From Flavivirga rizhaonensis (GTDB lineage: Bacteria > Bacteroidota > Bacteroidia > Flavobacteriales > Flavobacteriaceae): a stretch of DNA of 64,000 nucleotides. The stretch is taken from the NCBI RefSeq assembly GCF_004791695.1, contig NZ_SRSO01000007.1, positions 1 through 64,000 of the forward strand, in the 5' to 3' direction. The notes under the pieces were generated by a model. It did no database searches. It saw only the letters and a list, made by a program, of their open reading frames with translations, and was not told the DNA's origin. Each line of letters begins with the position of its first letter. The stretch's first letter is position 1. The position numbers were made by a program, and so were the translations under genes. Of the stretch, positions 37,076-45,738 are shown one piece after another.

Positions 37076-37112
37076 TTGCGTTATATCTAAGTATCTAGTA
37101 CATTTGCAACCG
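37076..37112 (+). promoter_or_regulatory. Bacteroidota-type promoter of the tRNA pair
   Basis: TTG at 37076-37078 and TACATTTG at 37099-37106 are 20 bp apart, the consensus TTG-N(17-23)-TAnnTTTG. The first tRNA begins 38 bp further on. Confidence 0.65.
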
Positions 37113-37144
37113 CAATTTTATTGCAATGTTCTTAATATTAGAAA

Positions 37145-37233
37145 GGAGAGGTGCCTGAGTGGCCGAAAGGAGCGGTTTGCTAAATCGTCGTACCTAGAAA
37201 TAGGTACCCTGGGTTCGAATCCCAGTCTCTCCG
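37145..37233 (+). tRNA. tRNA-Ser (anticodon GCT)
   Basis: 89 nt. The acceptor stem GGAGAGG pairs with TCTCTCC, the anticodon GCT is at 37179-37181 in a seven-base loop, a long class II variable arm (TACCTAGAAATAGGTA) is present, and the T-arm reads GGGTTCGAATCCC. The CCA end is not encoded. Confidence 0.95.
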
Positions 37234-37250
37234 CAAATAGATAACCAATT

Positions 37251-37325
37251 CGGGGTGTAGCGTAGCCCGGTTATCGCGCCGCGTTTGGGACGCGGAGGTC
37301 GCAGGTTCGAATCCTGCCACCCCGA
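37251..37325 (+). tRNA. tRNA-Pro (anticodon TGG)
   Basis: 75 nt. The acceptor stem CGGGGTG pairs with CACCCCG, the anticodon TGG is at 37286-37288 in the loop TTTGGGA closed by CCGCG/CGCGG, and the T-arm reads GCAGGTTCGAATCCTGC. It lies 17 bp after tRNA-Ser, probably on the same transcript. It is the last core gene before the ICE integrase. Confidence 0.95.
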
Positions 37326-37370
37326 CAAATAGGGTATTAAAATTAAATTTTTAATACGCAAATAAATGAA

Positions 37371-37403
37371 AACCAGTAAAATACATTTTTACTGGTTTTT
37401 TTT
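37371..37403 (+). terminator. terminator of the tRNA operon
   Basis: AACCAGTAAAA (37371-37381) pairs with TTTTACTGGTT (37387-37397) over a 5-nt loop, followed by T to 37403. Confidence 0.85.
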
Positions 37404-37428
37404 GTTTCCATTTGAGAGCAAATCTCTT

Positions 37429-37521
37429 AGTGTCCTATTTCGTGTCCTGTTTTTTAGGAAATAAATTCCTAAATTTACAGTTCACAGCCCGTATTTGACT
37501 TTCGAGGCGATTTGGCTTTCG
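37429..37521. other. probable ICE end/attachment region with repeats
   Basis: Between the tRNA terminator and the integrase lie two GTGTCCT direct repeats 12 bp apart, an 8-bp inverted repeat TTTAGGAA (37453-37460) with TTCCTAAA (37466-37473), and two copies of ATTTG(A/G)CTTTCG at 37493-37504 and 37510-37521 with a 17-bp period. Such clusters of direct and inverted sites beside an integrase fit integrase arm or excisionase binding sites. The exact crossover core is not determined because the other end of the element is not in view. Confidence 0.5.
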
Positions 37522-37553
37522 TTTAACTGATTTAATAATCAAAAACGAAAGTA

Positions 37554-38837
37554 ATGACAACTTCACACACCTTCAATGTCCATTTTTGGTTGAAGAAGAC
37601 CTCAATCAAAAAAGATGGGACCATTCCCATATATGCCCGGATTTGGATAGACAGTATCCCTATTGATGTAAGTGCCAAAGAATCTATTTTGGAGGAACAT
37701 TGGTGCGCTATTGCCTGCCGTGCAAAGATTAGGACAAAGAATGCAAAGTACATCAATGAAATTCTGGATAATATAAATTCTGGAATCAAAAAGGCCTATA
37801 AACAGCTCAAGGATGAAGGTAGGTCAATTACCGCACTAGCTATAAAGCAACGGTACTTAGGTAAGGATAAGGCGATTTTAACATTCAGGGACGTTATTCA
37901 ATACCATAGGAAGGAGGAATCGGGAAAACTAGCTCCGGGTACCATAAAAAACTATGGCGCAACCGAAAAATATATAGTCCGTTTTATCAAAAAGGAATTC
38001 AAGTCGGACGATATCCAATTGGCGTTAATAGATTATTCATTTATAGTCAAATTCGAAAATTACCTCCGCACTTGCCCTCCACTATGTAAATCCCAACCAT
38101 TGAACAACAATGGTATTATGAAGCATTTGGAGCGCTTACAAAAATTTACGACACTCGCCTTTAAGCATGGTTGGATTAAGGCAAATCCGTTTGCATTGTA
38201 TGAACTGAAGTATGAAGAATTCGATTGTCCATTTTTAGAGCAATTCGAGCTTGATGCGATGGCTACACTTTCCATAACAAACGAAAGTATGTGTTTGGTC
38301 AGGGATGTATTCGTTTTCTCATGCTATACTGGACTCTGTTACATAGAAGTGAAAAATTTGAACAATAAGGATATTATGAACGGAATTGATGGTGAGCAAT
38401 GGATTATGGTCAGACGTCAAAAATCTAATACTCCCGTAAAGTTGCCATTGTTGGATGAAGCAAAAGCGATTCTTGAAAAATATGCTAGTTATCCGTCAAT
38501 TGAAAACAACTATTCGCTTTTACGGGTATTCAGCGACCAAAAGGTTAACCAATACCTCAAGAAAATAGCTAAGCTGTGTAATATTGAAAAGAACCTGACC
38601 TTTCACGTGGCAAGACATACGTTTGCAACTACCGTCGCACTTTTAAACGATGTCCCTATCGAAACAGTCTCAAAATTGTTGGGCCATACCAAATTATCGA
38701 CGACCCAAAAATATGCCAGGGTCATTGAAAAGAAAATCAGTAAGGATATGATGCAATTAAGGGCAAAGCTGAAAGCTAATTCCAAAAAGGGTTTAGAATA
38801 TACGGATACGGCTTACAGTCATTTGAAAATTATATAA
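37554..38837 (+). CDS. int: ICE tyrosine integrase
   Basis: 427 residues. An N-terminal arm-binding domain (about 1-105), a SAM-like core-binding domain (about 107-215) and a catalytic domain follow in order. Catalytic residues visible are H351 and R354 (HVARHTFATT), H378 (LLGHTK) and Y387 (TTQKYARV). Where most relatives have Arg I in TGLR, this protein reads TGLCYIEV with Cys262. CTnDOT-type integrases are known to lack that Arg, so this is a family trait and not damage. The gene lies 229 bp past tRNA-Pro and reads away from it, as expected for an element integrated near a tRNA. Confidence 0.93.
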   Translation: MTTSHTFNVHFWLKKTSIKKDGTIPIYARIWIDSIPIDVSAKESILEEHWCAIACRAKIRTKNAKYINEILDNINSGIKKAYKQLKDEGRSITALAIKQRYLGKDKAILTFRDVIQYHRKEESGKLAPGTIKNYGATEKYIVRFIKKEFKSDDIQLALIDYSFIVKFENYLRTCPPLCKSQPLNNNGIMKHLERLQKFTTLAFKHGWIKANPFALYELKYEEFDCPFLEQFELDAMATLSITNESMCLVRDVFVFSCYTGLCYIEVKNLNNKDIMNGIDGEQWIMVRRQKSNTPVKLPLLDEAKAILEKYASYPSIENNYSLLRVFSDQKVNQYLKKIAKLCNIEKNLTFHVARHTFATTVALLNDVPIETVSKLLGHTKLSTTQKYARVIEKKISKDMMQLRAKLKANSKKGLEYTDTAYSHLKII

Positions 38838-38894
38838 AGAAGTCAAAAAAGTAGAATTCATTACAAACTACGTTAAACAAAAAAAAGAATTTGA

Positions 38895-38911
38895 TATCAC
38901 AAATTGTGATA
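38895..38911. promoter_or_regulatory. 17-bp palindrome upstream of the ORF6N gene, putative operator
   Basis: TATCACAA-A-TTGTGATA is a perfect palindrome ending 22 bp before the ATG at 38934. The same 15-mer TATCACAAATTGTGA recurs inside the gene at 39119-39133. Confidence 0.5.
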
Positions 38912-38933
38912 CTATATCCAAAAAACAAAGACA

Positions 38934-39455
38934 ATGGAACTAACAATTATTAAAACCAAAATACACCATATTCAAGGTAACAAAGTAATGCTTGATTTTG
39001 ACCTCGCGGAACTTTATGAAGTGGAAACCAGAGTACTTAAACAAGCCGTAAGACGTAACCTAAAACGATTTCCGGAAGACTTCATGTTTCAGCTTTCAAA
39101 GGAAGTTTGGAAAGAGGTTATCACAAATTGTGACAACCTTCCAGAGAACATAAAATTTAGTCCGACCACTCCTTTTGCCTTTACAGAACAAGGCGTGGCT
39201 ATGCTTTCTAGCGTACTCAATAGCGACAAGGCGATTGACGTGAATATATCCATTATGCGCGCTTTTGTAGCACTACGGCAGCATCTTACCGATTATGGCA
39301 ACCTTAAAGAACATATTGCCCTACTTGAAAAGGAAATGAATGTCAAGTTCAAAGACATTTACCAAGCTTTAAATTATTTGCTCCAAAAAGACAAAGTACA
39401 GGTTGAACAACAGAACAGGGAACGAATTGGTTTTAAAAAGGATAGGAAGGAATAA
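38934..39455 (+). CDS. ORF6N-domain DNA-binding protein
   Basis: 173 residues. The N-terminal ORF6N domain (about 5-90) is recognised by IHHIQGNKVMLDFDLAELYEVETRVLKQAVRRNLKRFPEDFMFQLSKE and FAFTEQGVAMLSSVLNSDKAIDVNISIMRAFV. The C-terminal third is a helical, charged tail. ORF6N/KilA-N-like proteins are common on phages and Bacteroidota mobile elements and are thought to bind DNA; target and effect are unknown. It lies 96 bp after the integrase in the same direction, with a palindrome between that could be its own operator. Confidence 0.85.
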   Translation: MELTIIKTKIHHIQGNKVMLDFDLAELYEVETRVLKQAVRRNLKRFPEDFMFQLSKEVWKEVITNCDNLPENIKFSPTTPFAFTEQGVAMLSSVLNSDKAIDVNISIMRAFVALRQHLTDYGNLKEHIALLEKEMNVKFKDIYQALNYLLQKDKVQVEQQNRERIGFKKDRKE

Positions 39456-39527
39456 ACCTATGCTAATATATTTTTATTTTAGAGGACTGGATTAGGTTTT
39501 AATAGGACACGTTGTTACCTGCTGGTT

Positions 39528-41810
39528 TCATTCCAATGGTTCAATGTCATTTAGATTATTTAATATGCCTTGTTCGCTATAAGGTGAAAAGATATTTATT
39601 TGGACTACATTTCTTATGTTTTTCCAAATTATGACCGTTTTGAAAGCAATTGTAAGGACTACTTTTTTTCTTAAATCACTTTCAGTTTCTTTATCTAGCC
39701 ATCTTTCACGAATTGAATCATTCTCAGCTAAGTTTAAATCTAGTACAGAAGTGTATATACTGTTACCTCTAGTCGTTAATTTATTCAATGCTATTTCGTC
39801 ATCGCCGAATTCAATATTCTTAATTGTTGGTAAATCAGACTTTTTTAAGATGAAAAATGTATCTCTTACTCTGTTATTAGTTGAATGAATTTTGATGACA
39901 AATTGTTTATAGTCATCAAGTAATTCTAATTTGCCATAAGAAGGATTAATAGCAACTATGATGTATTGGTCATTAAGTTTTAGTTTTTTAATTGCAGATT
40001 TTAACTCCTGTTCTTTAAATAAGTAACGTTTAGTCCGTGCTGTAAGAAATGAATTAGGAATGAAATAGTCTATTTGGTTAGTTACAACAGAGTTTGCCAA
40101 GAAAGTATCATAGTCTAAATGAGAATCATCCTCTGTAAAAGCTACCTTAGGATAAAGTGTATGTAATCCATTCACGCCAAATTTAGTCACGTCATCTTCA
40201 CTTGATAAATCATTAGCATTATCTATTATTTTGTATTTATTGAGAGCCTGATTTATAATTAAATCAGTTTGTTCTGTAAATTTCTCAACTTTTGGTGCGT
40301 GCAAGTCAACATTAATTTCATTATTCTCGATTTTGTCTTCAATTCGTTGTTTGAGTTCCTCAAAGAAATGTGGAAAGATGTTCTCGTTATTGTTTTTCTC
40401 TATTATGCCCGAATAATTTAACAACTCAATTAATTCGCCATTTTTAGACACTTTTTCAACAGTCTTTTCAAATAACAAAACATTCTTTAGCCAATAATTT
40501 AACTCCGTATTATTATCTGGTAAATGCGGTTGTGATGTAAAATCTTGAAAAGTATAAATTCGTGTTAGTGAATATTCTCTAATAAATAAAAGGGCTATGT
40601 AACTATTTATAAATTCACGAATGTTTTGACCCCAGTAATCATCGAGACCTGAAAATGGATATTTAAACTCGATATTATTTTCTAAAAGATAGTTGTTGTC
40701 GGAAAATAGATGCAATACAGTAAATATTTCAGTCATACTAGATGGAAGTAAGACGTAATTTGGTGGTAGGCTTGAAGAGTGATTAAATAGGTATTTAATA
40801 GCAGAATAATTTTGCTTAAACATTAATAAGCCGCCGAAAGCATAATTAAATTCCAAAAAATCCCGTCTTTCTTTTTCTCTATTTTCTATATCATCTTGAT
40901 TATCAAAAGTTCTACTTTCTAAGTCGTAATTATTACCACTTATTGGTTTTAGTTTAGTGTCATAATGTTGTGATGCTCTCGACCAGTACATTTTTATAAA
41001 ATCCGTTTTTTCTGCTATTAAATTAAGATTTCGCCAAAGCCATGTATAAGACTCTTGAGATATTTTAACAGCACTAAAACCTTCTCCTAATATCCATACA
41101 CCGCTAACAGCTCTATGCTCCAAGGCTCTCAATTTATTTTTATCATTTTCAACTAATTCGGATATGATATTGTAAATGAATTGGTAAAGGTCAGATTCGA
41201 AGACTAAAGGTTTTCCATCTTTTTGTGCTTTTTGTGCTTTTTTGGATTTAGAGAATTCTTCAAAGTAGAAATTCACTAAGGTTTTTTGAATATGAACATC
41301 TTGACTTTTAATGGCATAGTAACCAAATTCGTTTATTGTTTTTAAATGATAATTCCCATCTTCTTTAGCTGTTATTTGATGATGTTTTTTTATCAAATAG
41401 TTTAGAAGCCTAGTTGATTTATGATTATAGATTGATACTTTGTCTAGCCACATAAAAAACAAAACCACTAATATTAGAGAAAATATAAACACTAATAAAT
41501 CAGCAGAATTTCTAATAAGCCAAAACTTATCCCAATCATATAACGGTTGAAACTTAAATATTTGAGGTATAAATGAAATAATAGTTAAGTAGAGGAATAA
41601 TATAAAGTATGAGTATTTTTTACCAAAAATTTTGAATCCTAGTTTCTTTTGAGGAAATTCATCCTCGAATAACTCAGACAAATAATCAGATGAATATTTA
41701 GTACCAATATTTGATATCTTGTCGATTATTATGGGATATGCAATACCTATAATAGCAATGTCAAGTGCTATACATATTTCTACTATATTATTTATTTCAG
41801 GCAATGTCAT
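39528..41810 (-). CDS. large membrane protein of unknown function (ICE cargo)
   Basis: 760 residues. Three or four hydrophobic segments lie in the first quarter (about 9-30, 66-84, 103-124), and the remaining ~630 residues are hydrophilic and probably cytoplasmic. I recognise no catalytic motif or family; the closest general impression is a membrane-anchored sensor or effector. Its codon use looks more AT-rich than the tra genes beside it (by eye), and it interrupts the space between the integrase block and traN, so it may be a cargo gene such as a defence or exclusion factor. A -7-like TATATTTG on the minus strand (41871-41864) lies 54 bp upstream. Confidence 0.6.
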   Translation of the reverse strand: MTLPEINNIVEICIALDIAIIGIAYPIIIDKISNIGTKYSSDYLSELFEDEFPQKKLGFKIFGKKYSYFILFLYLTIISFIPQIFKFQPLYDWDKFWLIRNSADLLVFIFSLILVVLFFMWLDKVSIYNHKSTRLLNYLIKKHHQITAKEDGNYHLKTINEFGYYAIKSQDVHIQKTLVNFYFEEFSKSKKAQKAQKDGKPLVFESDLYQFIYNIISELVENDKNKLRALEHRAVSGVWILGEGFSAVKISQESYTWLWRNLNLIAEKTDFIKMYWSRASQHYDTKLKPISGNNYDLESRTFDNQDDIENREKERRDFLEFNYAFGGLLMFKQNYSAIKYLFNHSSSLPPNYVLLPSSMTEIFTVLHLFSDNNYLLENNIEFKYPFSGLDDYWGQNIREFINSYIALLFIREYSLTRIYTFQDFTSQPHLPDNNTELNYWLKNVLLFEKTVEKVSKNGELIELLNYSGIIEKNNNENIFPHFFEELKQRIEDKIENNEINVDLHAPKVEKFTEQTDLIINQALNKYKIIDNANDLSSEDDVTKFGVNGLHTLYPKVAFTEDDSHLDYDTFLANSVVTNQIDYFIPNSFLTARTKRYLFKEQELKSAIKKLKLNDQYIIVAINPSYGKLELLDDYKQFVIKIHSTNNRVRDTFFILKKSDLPTIKNIEFGDDEIALNKLTTRGNSIYTSVLDLNLAENDSIRERWLDKETESDLRKKVVLTIAFKTVIIWKNIRNVVQINIFSPYSEQGILNNLNDIEPLE

Positions 41811-41907
41811 TTACTATAGTTCGATTTTTTTTTCAACCCGTTAGTAACTTGTTATATCTGTAACAAATATACTTTTATTATCACAAAATAAGATAACAGA
41901 AATCGCT

Positions 41908-42708
41908 TTAAAGCATAGTCTCCAAAATCACTTTTCTGCTCCCTTTTAGTTCCTTCAACTCCAACATCAACTTTTCATTATCTCCTAAAACAAACTTAGG
42001 AAGCACATAAATAAAGCGTTGGGATTGCCCATTTATAATGACATCAGGCATTTTATGTTTGTATATAACCTCCTGCAACAAGCGTTGATAAGAAGCTTTC
42101 CGTTTCTTGTTTCCGTTGGTTCTATACACGTTGAGATAGTCTATTTCAAAATTGATTCCGGACTTGTTTTTGACTTCTATGACCAGATAAACTTCTGAAG
42201 TATCATAGGCCATTTTTTGCAGTTGCAATTTGATACCATTTTTACATTTAGTGGCGATAAGTTTGAAACTTGATTTTAGCAAATACGCACTGGCTCTTTG
42301 AATATATGGTTTTCTGTTTTCATAGGAATCAGGAATTGTCTTTTTTTCTTCTACTGATTTTATAGTGGGTCTTTCGTTCCCGATACATTCATTTTCATTG
42401 ATAAAATAGTTCAGTTCTGGAAGATGGTTAGAATACTTCAAAATATAGGAATATACCTTGCCATCATTAGTAACAGTTAGTAAGTTGCTTTCCGTTCCTG
42501 GCTTTGCCTGTAACAATCCAAAGTACTGCTCTTTTTCACGATTGTAAGTAAATACAAAGTGGGAAGCTCCAGTGATGCCTTGACGTATCGGGTTGGGAAA
42601 AAATAAGGCCACGTTTTTCTGGTCATTGGCATAAATGGTGTCAAGGGGTTGCTGTGCTACTATTGACATCGAACAAGTCAATAGTATTAATGTGAAATAT
42701 GTTTTCAT
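41908..42708 (-). CDS. traN: conjugative transposon protein TraN (DUF4138)
   Basis: 266 residues. A signal peptide (about 1-18, ending SIVAQ) is followed by a beta-rich domain containing LDTIYANDQKNVALFFPNPIRQGITGASHFVF, the usual TraN opening, and a C-terminal part ending KLMLELKELKGSRKVI. TraN is thought to be the VirB9-like outer-membrane-associated part of the CTnDOT type IV secretion channel. Its start overlaps traM by 4 bp. It is the last visible tra gene; traO, traP and traQ, which normally follow, are absent. Confidence 0.88.
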   Translation of the reverse strand: MKTYFTLILLTCSMSIVAQQPLDTIYANDQKNVALFFPNPIRQGITGASHFVFTYNREKEQYFGLLQAKPGTESNLLTVTNDGKVYSYILKYSNHLPELNYFINENECIGNERPTIKSVEEKKTIPDSYENRKPYIQRASAYLLKSSFKLIATKCKNGIKLQLQKMAYDTSEVYLVIEVKNKSGINFEIDYLNVYRTNGNKKRKASYQRLLQEVIYKHKMPDVIINGQSQRFIYVLPKFVLGDNEKLMLELKELKGSRKVILETML

Positions 42709-43661
42709 TGGTATTTGATTTTAGGAATTTTCAATATGAGTTTGTAATTATCGGTTATCGTAACCTTTACATTTCTTTGGTTGCGTTGGAAAATCCTTTT
42801 GAAACCGCTTACCTGTGGTACGCCGGCAATATTTATATCTTCTACCATATCACCAACGATTTCATTAGTGACTTCCGCCCGAAAACTGTTTTCCACGTAA
42901 ATGCCTTCGCTGCCATCCTGAAAATCATAAGCTGTCAGTTTAACTGGACGATGGTCAATATTTTCAATGGCAATTATTGTCCGGTTGGGCTTAAAACTGA
43001 CAAATCCGTAGATAGATGTGTTCTTAGAATAGTGCTGTCCATAGACATTAGCATCCTTTAGCAATCGCATCTGTATACGGTGATTATTCTTCACGGTTTG
43101 GCTTCCATCCACACGCACATAAATGAAATCATCTGTGTTTTTTGAATTCAAATCTTCATTCTCAATGGGATGTGAAGCAAAAAAGAGTTGATGTTCTAAG
43201 GCTCGTTCCTTAGTTGCAACATCCGTTTCCTTTTCTTTAATAGCGGTCGTTGTATCTTTTGTAACCGCTTTAGCTGACTTTGAAGGCCTGTATCTTGGAT
43301 TGATATTTTCATATGTTTTCTCGGAATAACGGATTTGTCCTTGTTGGTAGATGCTATCTACCATCCGCATTTTTTTCTTGTCCAATAAATCTGGGTCATA
43401 TACGCCTGTGGAGTCCAACAGGCGTTCATCATAAATACTTGGAGCATTGGTTTCCCTGACTTCCTTTAAATCATTTAGTGCATCCAATTTGGATTCGTAT
43501 TCCTTTTGGTCGTCCTCCAGTTCCGGTACAGGAATCTGGTTGTTCTCAATTGTTGGTTTTTCGTCTTCGCCCAATACCAACATTGCATAACCACCTATAA
43601 AAAGGAGTATGCAAAGCAGTACAATGGAAAAGACTATTTTGTTTTTTTCAATTTTCATCAT
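42705..43661 (-). CDS. traM: conjugative transposon protein TraM
   Basis: 318 residues. An N-terminal membrane helix (about 8-29) precedes a Pro/Asp-rich periplasmic linker (about 35-180) and a C-terminal domain (about 185-318) with MRLLKDANVYGQHYSKNTSIYGFVSF and GVPQVSGFKRIFQ, the TraM signature. It corresponds to the VirB10-like energy-coupling protein bridging the two membranes. It overlaps traK by 14 bp. The small traL gene normally between K and M is missing. Confidence 0.88.
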   Translation of the reverse strand: MMKIEKNKIVFSIVLLCILLFIGGYAMLVLGEDEKPTIENNQIPVPELEDDQKEYESKLDALNDLKEVRETNAPSIYDERLLDSTGVYDPDLLDKKKMRMVDSIYQQGQIRYSEKTYENINPRYRPSKSAKAVTKDTTTAIKEKETDVATKERALEHQLFFASHPIENEDLNSKNTDDFIYVRVDGSQTVKNNHRIQMRLLKDANVYGQHYSKNTSIYGFVSFKPNRTIIAIENIDHRPVKLTAYDFQDGSEGIYVENSFRAEVTNEIVGDMVEDINIAGVPQVSGFKRIFQRNQRNVKVTITDNYKLILKIPKIKYQ

Positions 43662-44262
43662 TGATTTTCTTTAAAGTGTTTTCAAAAAAGTTGGTAATCA
43701 AAAGACCGTGGGTATTCTTTGGAAAGTTTCTATCAACCTTTATAAGATTGCCTGTTGTCTTTAACTCATAAGTGTCGGTTACCGACCCTCGGTTGATTTC
43801 AAAAATGGTTTTCGTTTCAAACCTATAAGGTTCATTTTGTATATCGACTTTTGATTCCATACCCAATACTTTCTGAACCAGAGAGTATTGTAACAAACGG
43901 TTGTAGACCCCATCGGCCTTTTTCTGACGGTACAGGGCATCAACGGAACTATTGCCCAACCACAGAGCCTTTTCTAAGTTCTTCTCGTAATTGCTGGCAT
44001 CGATGTTATAGAAATAGGTGTGAAAAAGTTCCAGGTGTGCCAATGCTTCTACTTTTAAATTTTCTTGCTGGGAAACTAATTTCAAAGGAATAACGCTTCC
44101 GTCGGTATTGACAACAAAAGCATTGTTTACTGTTTCCTTATGTAGTTTTATGACCATAATCACAGAAATAGTACACGTTAAAACTGCTCCGATAATGACT
44201 GCTAATACGATAAATCGATTTAGTTTCAGAACATTGTAAATATTTCTATAAGGTGTTTTCAT
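43648..44262 (-). CDS. traK: conjugative transposon protein TraK
   Basis: 204 residues. One N-terminal transmembrane helix (about 16-38: IVLAVIIGAVLTCTISVIMVI) is followed by a VirB8-like periplasmic domain (ALAHLELFHTYFYNIDASNYEKNLEKALWLGN). VirB8-type proteins nucleate channel assembly at the inner membrane. It lies 19 bp after traJ and overlaps traM by 14 bp. The length matches CTnDOT TraK. Confidence 0.88.
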   Translation of the reverse strand: MKTPYRNIYNVLKLNRFIVLAVIIGAVLTCTISVIMVIKLHKETVNNAFVVNTDGSVIPLKLVSQQENLKVEALAHLELFHTYFYNIDASNYEKNLEKALWLGNSSVDALYRQKKADGVYNRLLQYSLVQKVLGMESKVDIQNEPYRFETKTIFEINRGSVTDTYELKTTGNLIKVDRNFPKNTHGLLITNFFENTLKKINDEN

Positions 44263-44281
44263 TTAATTGATTCTTGATTTA

Positions 44282-45121
44282 TTATCCTGCAAAGAGCCTG
44301 AAGGTGAAAGAGGTTGCCCTACTATATAATTTGAACTTTAGGAATACGATAAATCCAATTGACCCTAATTGTAGAAGTGGTGCAAAAAAATTGCTACCCC
44401 AATCTGTTCCAAACAGGTCGCTCCAAAAATTAGTATTGATTTCTGTATAGAGGTTATTGACGAACACATTGACCAGAAAGAAGGCGGGTACCAGCATATA
44501 GACCCCTGCGTAGAGCTTAAAGAAATTGTAAGCCATTGACCTGAACTTTTCAAAAACGGCCAGACTAATGACCAAAGGAAAAAAGGCCTGCATAATGCCC
44601 AATAAAAAGTAGCGTTCCGCTAAGAATAAGGGATAGATAAATAAATCCAACAACCACAGAAATACACCGATGATGAAGGATAATATCTTTAGTCCGTATA
44701 ATGGAGTGACCAAAGCTTCATAGAGCAATGCCCAAGCTTTTTTGGCGGCATCCCAAGCACCCACATCCTGTTCTATGTCAATGTCTTGCATCTGTAACGG
44801 GAGGAGTGCGGGTGCCGTGTCCCGGTATTGGGTCTCGATGGCCACCAAAATGGAATCGAAAACACCCAATACTTGTGTAGAGAAAATGACCAATATAACT
44901 ATGGCAAAGTTTTTAGCGAGTTCAGTGGGGGTCAATCCCCAGGTATAACCCTCGTTATTGGCCACGCCTTCGTTGTATTTTTTTAGGATGTTTACAAGAA
45001 AGAACAATACCGCAAGAGCTTTCATTCCCCCAATGGTATATTGGGAGAAGTCACTGTTTTTAATCGTTTGAAAAACAGTGTCCACATATTCCAGTCCTAT
45101 GCCTAAAAAAATCCCTGCCAT
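44282..45121 (-). CDS. traJ: conjugative transposon protein TraJ
   Basis: 279 residues with five or six membrane helices, among them GGMKALAVLFFLVNIL, FAIVILVIFSTQVLGVF, ILSFIIGVFLWLLDLFIYPLF and GIMQAFFPLVISLAVF. This is the VirB6-like inner-membrane protein of Bacteroidota conjugation systems. It shares one base with the traI stop/start junction at 45121. The length is a little shorter than CTnDOT TraJ (about 330). Confidence 0.88.
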   Translation of the reverse strand: MAGIFLGIGLEYVDTVFQTIKNSDFSQYTIGGMKALAVLFFLVNILKKYNEGVANNEGYTWGLTPTELAKNFAIVILVIFSTQVLGVFDSILVAIETQYRDTAPALLPLQMQDIDIEQDVGAWDAAKKAWALLYEALVTPLYGLKILSFIIGVFLWLLDLFIYPLFLAERYFLLGIMQAFFPLVISLAVFEKFRSMAYNFFKLYAGVYMLVPAFFLVNVFVNNLYTEINTNFWSDLFGTDWGSNFFAPLLQLGSIGFIVFLKFKLYSRATSFTFRLFAG

Positions 45122-45702
45122 TAGTAATTGGTCTCCCTGTTATTGATTTTGTGCTGCATTTCACGAAAGGCAATAATCTCACGATAACGTCTGGTCTTTG
45201 CCTCGATTTCCGATACCATTTCTTTAGATTGTAATTCTTGCTCCTTAAGCACTTCTGCGCGTTCTGCATCCGTCATTTTCAAATTATCGCTGGACAATAT
45301 TTGGTCTATGTATTCCATACCTGCGATAGAATTCTCAAGGATGGCATCAAAGGAATCTGAAATGCGGGTAACTTCATCTGGCTTGATAAAAGGTGAATTC
45401 AAAATTTGCCTTAAATCACTTTGCACAACTTCATACAGGCGTTGATTGTTTCTTGCTAGTTCCCTGACTGCTTTTAGTTGTTTAATAACATTATTGACCT
45501 TATCGATGTTCTCTTTTTGCTGTTTCAAGAATTTGACGGTCTGCATTAGGTTACTGGTCTGTTTGGCGGATTCGACCAAGGATTTCATAAAAGAGATAAA
45601 GTTTGTGTTATCATACACGGGCATCCCCTGGCAGGCAGCGCCTGCAGGCATTAATAAAGCCAAGGTCAATGCTATACCTAAGATTTTGATTTTGCGTTTC
45701 AT
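45121..45702 (-). CDS. traI: conjugative transposon protein TraI (DUF4141)
   Basis: 193 residues. A signal peptide (about 1-25, ending GAACQG) is followed by an almost entirely helical, coiled-coil-rich region (LVESAKQTSNLMQTVKFLKQQKENIDKVNNVIKQLKAV). This fits DUF4141/TraI, a VirB5-like periplasmic component, found directly between traG and traJ. The name TraI here is the CTnDOT usage and does not mean the F-plasmid relaxase. Confidence 0.88.
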   Translation of the reverse strand: MKRKIKILGIALTLALLMPAGAACQGMPVYDNTNFISFMKSLVESAKQTSNLMQTVKFLKQQKENIDKVNNVIKQLKAVRELARNNQRLYEVVQSDLRQILNSPFIKPDEVTRISDSFDAILENSIAGMEYIDQILSSDNLKMTDAERAEVLKEQELQSKEMVSEIEAKTRRYREIIAFREMQHKINNRETNY

Positions 45703-45738
45703 TTTTTTAAAGTTTTAAATGTTAATACTAAATGCAGT

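Noticed and set aside
37318..37345. Exact ICE attachment core at the tRNA-Pro 3' end
   Set aside because: A tRNA 3' end is a common target, but no second copy of the tRNA end was found in the window, so the site cannot be fixed.
37554..38837. Integrase inactivated by loss of catalytic Arg
   Set aside because: CTnDOT-type integrases naturally lack this Arg, the other catalytic residues are intact and the frame is full length.
45121..45702. Relaxase TraI
   Set aside because: The name in CTnDOT refers to a DUF4141 VirB5-like protein; no relaxase motifs (tyrosine with three-His site) are present.
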